A stretch of 64,000 bases of DNA from Lewinella sp. 4G2 (GTDB taxonomy: Bacteria; Bacteroidota; Bacteroidia; Chitinophagales; Saprospiraceae): assembly GCF_001625015.1 (NCBI RefSeq), contig NZ_LVWJ02000014.1, forward strand, positions 3,782,001 through 3,846,000, written 5' to 3'. The notes under the pieces were generated by a model, which ran no database searches, had not been told where the DNA came from, and was given only the letters and a program-made list of their open reading frames with translations. Below are positions 58,826 to 64,000 of this stretch, piece after piece. Numbering within the stretch: position 1 is the stretch's first letter; every line of letters starts with the position of its first letter. The translations under genes and the position numbers were made by a program.

Positions 58826-60454
58826 ATGGCAAACGACTACGACGTAATCATCATCGGCTCCGGAGCGGGAGGCGGCAGCATCGCTTATACCCTTGCTGAC
58901 ACTGGTAAAAGAATTCTCATCCTCGAGCAGGGCACCTTTCTCCCGCGGGAAAAACGCAACTGGGATCCTCACTTCATATTCGGAAAGGACGGCTACAAGG
59001 CGGACGTCACCTGGCAGGGGCCGGACGGTGGACGAAAGGAAGTCAAACCAATCGTCTATCACCGCGTCGGGGGCAACACCAAGATGTACGGTGCCCTCCT
59101 CCACCGGCAGCGGCCGGAGGACTTTACCGAGCAACGGCATAAGGGCGGCATCAGCCCTGCCTGGTGCGTAGGCTACGACGAATTCGAGCCCTACTACATG
59201 ATGGCCGAGCACGTCATGAAGATCCACGGCAACCGGGGTGAGGACCCCACCGAAGGTTACGCCTCCGGCCCCTTCCCCTTCAAAGCTTTTCCACACGAAG
59301 GCCGCATTGCGGAAGTCGCCGCTGATCTGAAGAACGTTGGCCTCAATATTCACCACTCGAACCTGGCACTCAACCGGGATATCGACGAGCCCTGGCGCCG
59401 CCCCTGTATTGCCTGTAATACCTGCGACCCTTTTCCCTGTATGGTCCACGCTAAGTCGGATGCGGAGACCGCCCTCGTCCGCCCCGCACTTAAGCACGAT
59501 AACGTTAACTTGTGGACGAGCACACGCGTTAACCGCCTCGTCGAGGAAGGGGGTAAAATCACTCGTCTTGAGATCACGAAGGACGGCGAGGAGATGGAGA
59601 TCAGTGCGGACTTGATCGTCCTTTCCTGCGGCGCCATCAATTCGGCCGCGTTACTGCTGAAGAGCGGCGTAGCCAACTCTTCCAACCAAGTGGGCCGCAA
59701 CTTCACCAAGCACAACCAGAGTGGTATCTCGGCGATCAATCCAGACAAGGTCAACGATGTCATCTTCCAAAAGACATTGGGGTGCCACGACTTCTACCAC
59801 GGAAGCCCCGAGCATGACTACCCGCTGGGTACCATTCAGTTGACGGGGAAGGCGCACTGGACGCGCATCATGGGGGACTACGCCCACATTGGTATCACCG
59901 AAGACCAAGCCCGCCGCATGCAGCAATTGGCGGTGGATTTCTGGTTCACCTCCGAAGACCTCCCCACCAAACGCCAGACGGTGCGGTGGACGAATAAGGG
60001 CATCCAGTTCAACTACGTCCCCAATAACCGGGAGAGCCACTACGAATTCCTCGACTACTTCCAGGATAACTACCTCAAGAAAGTAGGCTTCAGCGAATTC
60101 TACCGGTCCACTAAGGAACTGGAATTCACCTGGCACCAAGCAGGCACCGCCCAGTTTGGAACGGACCCTACCACCTCCGTGCTCGACCCCAACTGCAAAG
60201 CCTGGGACGTCGATAATCTGTACGTAGTAGACGCCAGCTTCCAACCTTCCCAGGGAGCCACGAACCCCACTTTGACGATAATCGCGAACGCCATCCGAGT
60301 GGGTGAGCACCTGCGTAAAGAATGGTTTGGTGAGGGCAAGTCACTTTCAACGGAGGACTTCCCCCTCTCCGACGGTTACATGGCTGATAATGCAGATGCA
60401 AATATTAAGGTCCCAATCTATCAAGCTGGTGATGATGATAGTTGGGGAGCGTAA
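58826..60454 (+). CDS. GMC-family oxidoreductase
   Basis: 542 residues. FAD-binding start YDVIIIGSGAGGGSIAYTLA, GMC substrate signature YHRVGGNTKMYGALLHRQRP, and C-terminal FAD/active-site segment DNLYVVDASFQPSQGATNPT. The catalytic His lies in FTWHQAGTAQFG. There is a four-Cys insert (PCIACNTCDPFPC) that may hold a metal or Fe-S cluster. Substrates of this family are alcohols and sugars such as glucose or gluconate. No signal peptide. Monocistronic. Confidence 0.9.
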   Translation: MANDYDVIIIGSGAGGGSIAYTLADTGKRILILEQGTFLPREKRNWDPHFIFGKDGYKADVTWQGPDGGRKEVKPIVYHRVGGNTKMYGALLHRQRPEDFTEQRHKGGISPAWCVGYDEFEPYYMMAEHVMKIHGNRGEDPTEGYASGPFPFKAFPHEGRIAEVAADLKNVGLNIHHSNLALNRDIDEPWRRPCIACNTCDPFPCMVHAKSDAETALVRPALKHDNVNLWTSTRVNRLVEEGGKITRLEITKDGEEMEISADLIVLSCGAINSAALLLKSGVANSSNQVGRNFTKHNQSGISAINPDKVNDVIFQKTLGCHDFYHGSPEHDYPLGTIQLTGKAHWTRIMGDYAHIGITEDQARRMQQLAVDFWFTSEDLPTKRQTVRWTNKGIQFNYVPNNRESHYEFLDYFQDNYLKKVGFSEFYRSTKELEFTWHQAGTAQFGTDPTTSVLDPNCKAWDVDNLYVVDASFQPSQGATNPTLTIIANAIRVGEHLRKEWFGEGKSLSTEDFPLSDGYMADNADANIKVPIYQAGDDDSWGA

Positions 60455-60731
60455 CTGCGGCCTGACCTACACGCACATTTTTACAAGGTGTGCGCAGATA
60501 TTGACCAGTTAGTAACTGTTGCCCGGACAATTTTACCGGTTGGCCATTAATCCTGCCTAGTAAATTCAACCAGAAATATTTATAAAAGGCATCTTTGAAA
60601 GAACATCTGCAAGCGCCTATAAATGATAACAAAATTATAGTCTGATTGCGCCACAGGAAAAGTGTTGAGGTCACGCTCAAGCGGGCATTTACCCAGCTGG
60701 TGCTGAGGTTTCAACTGCGAAAATTCGCTCC
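60455..60731. other. 277-bp AT-rich spacer after the GMC gene
   Basis: Part of a 556-bp gene-free stretch. Apart from a CATCTTTG box near 60589-60596 I see no ORF, repeat or hairpin of note here. Confidence 0.5.
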
Positions 60732-60739
60732 TATCTTTG
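60732..60739 (+). promoter_or_regulatory. -7 box (TATCTTTG) of an apparent small transcript
   Basis: Perfect TAnnTTTG about 120 nt before a strong terminator, with no gene in between. Confidence 0.45.
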
Positions 60740-60745
60740 ATTTAT

Positions 60746-60894
60746 CAAACGCGGACAACGCATGAGATGAGCGCTCAGATGCTGGATTCGATCCTTCATT
60801 TTTGCCCTTTCTCTTCCGTCGTTTCTTAAATCCGGCATGATCGACTTTAAGTATTTTTTGGCGGCTTACCCCATTGGGTGAGCCGTCTTTTTTT
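60746..60894 (+). ncRNA. candidate small RNA or leader transcript
   Basis: Bounded by a -7 box (60732-60739) and a rho-independent terminator (60860-60894). A 20-codon ORF (60767-60829, MSAQMLDSILHFCPFSSVVS) lies within and could be a leader peptide. No RNA family recognised. Ends are inferred; the start is taken 7 nt after the box. Confidence 0.35.
60860..60894 (+). terminator. rho-independent terminator of the small transcript
   Basis: GGCGGCTTACCC pairs with GGGTGAGCCGTC (two G-T pairs) around a short loop, followed by seven T. Confidence 0.9.
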
Positions 60895-61010
60895 GCTCGG
60901 TCGGCTGCGTTCACAACCGCAAGTGAAGTATCGCCAAGCCTACACTCCACCGCTACCGCGCGCTTAATGTTAGGGAACGAAAGTATCTTCGTTGTATACC
61001 CAATTCCCGC

Positions 61011-61877
61011 ATGCGTTACCTGATCTACCTGTTTATCCTTTGTCTTCCATTGTCCCTCCAAGCTGGCCCTTGGCCCAAGGCTAAGGGTGAGGGTTACTTC
61101 AAGCTTTACGAGTGGTGGCTTCGCTTCGACGAACACTACACCACTAATGGCGAGCTCGACCCTAACGCTACCCTTGGCTTGTACAACACCACGGCCTACG
61201 GTGAGTACGGCATTACGGATCGATTGACTGGGGTAGCCAACATCGTCTTGCTATCCCGCAACACCATCAATGATCAAATTTCAGGAACGCGCGGTAACGT
61301 GCTCGTAGAAGGGGACGCCATCAACGGCATTGGCGATTCTGAGATTGGCTTTCGTTATGCACTAACTAAGCCCGGTGCTCGGACGCCCATTTCCATCGGT
61401 TTACTACTAGGCATCCCACTCGGAGAAGATGCCGGTGGTGCACAGGGCAACCTACAAACGGGTGACGGGGAGTTTAACCAACTGCTTAACGTCGGCATTG
61501 GCCGCAGCTTCCAGGTTGGAGGCGTCAATGGTTTCGCCGCCGCTTCACTTGGCTACAACAACCGGACCAACGGGTTCAGCGATGAGGTACGGTTCGGTGC
61601 GGAAGCTGGACTGAACTTGCTCAACAAAAAGCTGTGGATCATCGGCCGCGTAAACGGTAGCGAATCCACCTTCAACGGGGAGACGGCCGCTTCCGCGCAA
61701 ACGACCTCCATCTTCAGTAACAACGCCGAATACCTTTCCGTGGGAGGGGAGCTGAATTATAACCTCACCGATCGAGTCGGCATCTCCGCCGGCGTAGCGG
61801 GTGCGGTGAGTGGGCGCATCATTGCCGCAGCACCAGCTTATACCGTAGGAGTCTACGTGAATACTGGAGGTAGGTAA
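61011..61877 (+). CDS. predicted outer-membrane beta-barrel protein
   Basis: 288 residues. Signal peptide MRYLIYLFILCLPLSLQAG, then alternating strands typical of a barrel (GEYGITDRLTGVANIVLLSR, GDSEIGFRYALTKPGARTPI, SVGGELNYNLTDRVGISAGV). It resembles the transporter/phenol-pathway MetA-like barrel families but lacks a clear family motif, and the last residue is Arg, not Phe. Location in the outer membrane is inferred. A TATCTTCG box lies 19 nt before the start. Confidence 0.7.
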   Translation: MRYLIYLFILCLPLSLQAGPWPKAKGEGYFKLYEWWLRFDEHYTTNGELDPNATLGLYNTTAYGEYGITDRLTGVANIVLLSRNTINDQISGTRGNVLVEGDAINGIGDSEIGFRYALTKPGARTPISIGLLLGIPLGEDAGGAQGNLQTGDGEFNQLLNVGIGRSFQVGGVNGFAAASLGYNNRTNGFSDEVRFGAEAGLNLLNKKLWIIGRVNGSESTFNGETAASAQTTSIFSNNAEYLSVGGELNYNLTDRVGISAGVAGAVSGRIIAAAPAYTVGVYVNTGGR

Positions 61878-61946
61878 TTAAGTTATTACTGCGATCTCCT
61901 GAACCCAACGTCGTCAATCCTTCTTAAAGCGGGGTAATGTAACCCC

Positions 61947-63305
61947 ATGGATCTCTCGATCAGAAAAATACGCGGTTTCGTAAAGGCGGCGGTGCGCAGC
62001 ATGGCTTTTTTGCCGCTGCCAATGTTGTTTGCCGGCATTCTGCTGGGAGCAGGGATCTATTACCTCGAGTCTCATACTGATGCAAGTGCATTTCTGGAAA
62101 GCAATTTGCCATCCTTCGTGGTTAAGAGCCAGGACACGGCCCGGAACGTGCTGGGGCTTTTCGTGGCCGGGCTGATGACCCTTATGGTGTTCACCTTCAC
62201 GCAAATGATGAGCCTGTTCAACCAGGTAGCCAATGCGTATAGCCCCCGGCTATTGCCCATTTTTACTGGTGACCGTTCACTACAATTCACGATGGGCTTC
62301 TACATCGGTACCATCGTCCTTAACCTGATGGTCCTCCTGAGCATAAAATCGGATGAAGCCGGAGAGGTACCTAATCTTTCGGTGCTCACGGCTATCCTCT
62401 TCGGTATCATTAGCCTCATGCTGTTTATCTATTTCGTCACGACGATCTCTGAAAAAATCCAGGTGGGGAATATCATTAATACTGTTTATCAACGCGGGAT
62501 GAACTACTTAAAAGAAGAGAGCTCGCGAGATGCATTTACCGAGCGTGACTTTGCTCCGGATACGGACCGTTGGTATACCGTTACGAGCCCAATCGATGGC
62601 TACCTGGGGATTGTTGACCACCCTGAACTGTCCAAACTTGCCAAGCAGTTTAATACCCGTTTTTACATCGGTTCGATCAAGGGAGATTTTATTCCCGCTA
62701 GCTTTCCGTTACTGAGTTCCGAAAGGGAACTGGATGCTAAAGAAGTCGAAAAAGTACTCCGTGCCATCAGCCCAATCAGTAATGAGTACGCCGATTGGTA
62801 CCAGCCGCAGATTGATCTTCTCATCGACATCGCCCAGAAAGCGATGTCTCCCGGCATCAACGACCCCGCAACGGCGGTGCGGGCCATAGATCGGATCAAC
62901 GGCCTACTGGGTCACCTCATGCATATTCCCAACTATAATTTTATGCAGGACGATGATGGCGGGGAGGTTTGGTTGGCGCGGCATACATTTTCGGACGTGC
63001 TGGCTGATACCTTCAGCCGCCTAAGAAACTATTCGCGGGAAGATGCAGCCGTCACTCACTCGCTTTTAAAATCAGCCTACAGTTTGTACGCCGCAAGCGG
63101 TGGAACTAGATACCTCCAAAAACTCCTGGACAACGAAGCGCTCGCGCTGGTAAATGACGCAAGAATGTACCTGAAGAACCCACGCGATCGCAAGGCTTTA
63201 GCCAGCCAAATTGTGAAGTGGCGCAGGTCTAGCCGCCAATGGTTAGAACGGCCCAATAAACTACAAGATTCCGCATCAAAGAAGGAGCGTGGTATTGCAC
63301 TATAA
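61947..63305 (+). CDS. DUF2254 membrane protein
   Basis: 452 residues. Four membrane helices in the first 180 residues (LPLPMLFAGILLGAGIYYLE; ARNVLGLFVAGLMTLMVFTF), as is standard for DUF2254. The soluble part has the family stretch SPGINDPATAVRAIDRINGL. Function unknown. It starts 69 bp after the outer-membrane protein gene on the same strand. Confidence 0.9.
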   Translation: MDLSIRKIRGFVKAAVRSMAFLPLPMLFAGILLGAGIYYLESHTDASAFLESNLPSFVVKSQDTARNVLGLFVAGLMTLMVFTFTQMMSLFNQVANAYSPRLLPIFTGDRSLQFTMGFYIGTIVLNLMVLLSIKSDEAGEVPNLSVLTAILFGIISLMLFIYFVTTISEKIQVGNIINTVYQRGMNYLKEESSRDAFTERDFAPDTDRWYTVTSPIDGYLGIVDHPELSKLAKQFNTRFYIGSIKGDFIPASFPLLSSERELDAKEVEKVLRAISPISNEYADWYQPQIDLLIDIAQKAMSPGINDPATAVRAIDRINGLLGHLMHIPNYNFMQDDDGGEVWLARHTFSDVLADTFSRLRNYSREDAAVTHSLLKSAYSLYAASGGTRYLQKLLDNEALALVNDARMYLKNPRDRKALASQIVKWRRSSRQWLERPNKLQDSASKKERGIAL

Positions 63306-63344
63306 TATGCGGCCAGGTTATTACAGCAGCGGTTCGCAATTACT

Positions 63345-64000
63345 TTAAACCACGACCTTTCGTGGGTTATTCTGATGCTCTAGCGCTTTTCCTCCCGTTT
63401 CCTGACCCGCTGGAATACTATCAGTGACCAGGTTGTCCTTGTAGAAGCCGTAGTATTTCTCCTTGTCCAGCGTCATGCCCGGGCCGCCGAACATGATGCG
63501 CCACCAGGCTTTGGGGTGGCGGTAGTTCTTCATGTCTACGAACATATCCCAGTGCTCGTGGAAAACCAGCTTGACGGGATTGTAGCTATCCACCGGCTTG
63601 AGAATCCCGTAATTGGGCGTCTCCTGCTCCGGACAAAAGGTGCCAAACATGCGGTCCCAAATGATGAAACTGGAGCCGTAATTCTTATCCAAATACTTCT
63701 CTTCCGTGGCGTGGTGAACGCGGTGGTGGGAAGGCGTAACGAAGAAGAATTCAATCGGTGCCCACATCTTATCGATCATCTCCGTGTGGATCCAGAATTG
63801 GTAAAGGACGCCCACCTGCATACAGATGAAGAAAACAAATGGATCAAACCCTAAGAGCGCCGCGGGGATGAAGAAGATCACCTTAATGTGCTGCGTCCAA
63901 CTTAGCCGGAAGGAGACCGTAAAATTGTACTGCTCCGAACTGTGGTGAGTAACGTGGGTAGCCCACCAGAAGCGTTGCTCGTGGGCAATGCGGTGCGCCC
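63345..64000 (-). CDS. sterol desaturase/fatty acid hydroxylase family protein, partial
   Basis: Runs off the right edge, so the N-terminus is missing; 218 residues are visible when the frame is read to the edge. The di-iron histidine boxes are present: HRIAHE and HVTHHSSEQY in the part beyond the apparent start at 63881, and HRVHHATEEKYLDKNYG later. These enzymes hydroxylate or desaturate lipids in the inner membrane with O2; in Bacteroidota they act on carotenoids, hopanoids or fatty acids. The GTG at 63881 is internal, because the frame stays open to 64000 and holds two His boxes. Confidence 0.9.
   Translation of the reverse strand, partial: AHRIAHEQRFWWATHVTHHSSEQYNFTVSFRLSWTQHIKVIFFIPAALLGFDPFVFFICMQVGVLYQFWIHTEMIDKMWAPIEFFFVTPSHHRVHHATEEKYLDKNYGSSFIIWDRMFGTFCPEQETPNYGILKPVDSYNPVKLVFHEHWDMFVDMKNYRHPKAWWRIMFGGPGMTLDKEKYYGFYKDNLVTDSIPAGQETGGKALEHQNNPRKVVV

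Noticed and set aside
63345..63881. Sterol desaturase gene starting at 63881
   Set aside because: The frame stays open to the window edge and contains two further His boxes, so the true start is outside.

Overview
The window looks like a chromosomal segment of an aerobic, moderately GC-rich member of the Bacteroidota, most plausibly of the Saprospiria (Lewinella-like). The support is: a GldH gliding lipoprotein, a PorP/SprF-type protein and a type IX secretion sorting tail on a cellulase; the Bacteroidota promoter -7 box TAnnTTTG in front of many genes; an LpxC-FabZ fusion; and Bacteroidota-typical small families (DUF4286, DUF4112, DUF1573, DUF2254). The order-level placement is inference. 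No rRNA, tRNA, CRISPR array or prophage was seen.

Layout. 0-5 kb: tail of an aspartate kinase, gldH, dnaJ-grpE, a methyltransferase, a Nudix-type regulator and a DUF4112 protein. 5-11.5 kb: an XRE regulator divergent from an ECF sigma factor, an NYN-LOTUS RNA-domain protein, an HscA-like Hsp70 and a beta-helix lipoprotein. 11.5-17 kb: mlaE-mlaF lipid transport genes, a complete IS3-family element (13204-14672) inserted in the loop of a long hairpin, and a secreted GH5-CBM6 cellulase. 17-25.5 kb: ssb, a 46-aa membrane protein coupled to a sodium symporter, rsmB, then a leftward block sigma factor / anti-sigma-like protein / membrane nucleotide cyclase, lipB and a quinone oxidoreductase-like gene. 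25.5-35.7 kb: sialate O-acetylesterase, purB, an aldo-keto reductase, two Pmp3-domain proteins around a DUF2752 gene, lpxB, a DMT permease, and an ArsR-ZIP metal pair. 36-40 kb: glgE and two HdrC/HdrB-like Fe-S genes. 40-48 kb: a leftward three-gene operon made of a giant outer-membrane metallophosphatase/kinase-like/barrel protein, an SdiA-regulated beta-propeller and a Pycsar-type TM effector with a ruined HD site; then a VOC lipoprotein and a lactonase-type propeller. 48-54 kb: DUF4286, a small conserved protein, lpxD, lpxC-fabZ, lpxA, a lone ABC ATPase and an arginyltransferase-like gene. 54-64 kb: lipoproteins, a thioredoxin-like protein, PorP/SprF, DUF1573, a UbiA-type prenyltransferase, a GMC oxidoreductase, an apparent small transcript, an outer-membrane protein, DUF2254 and the end of a sterol desaturase-type gene.

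How it works together: lipid A synthesis (lpxD, lpxC-fabZ, lpxA, lpxB), phospholipid transport (mlaE, mlaF) and many exported proteins give the segment a cell-envelope character, with protein folding (dnaJ, grpE, Hsp70) and surface-polysaccharide use (GH5, sialate esterase) added.

The most unusual signal is not a gene. A 17-bp sequence, GCACCTGCGGCAGCGCC, occurs 14 times (7 perfect, 5 with one mismatch, 2 more degenerate) on both strands, in spacers and inside genes. In three unrelated exported proteins it encodes the end of the signal peptide. Two copies share 39 bp. I know of no described element with this sequence.
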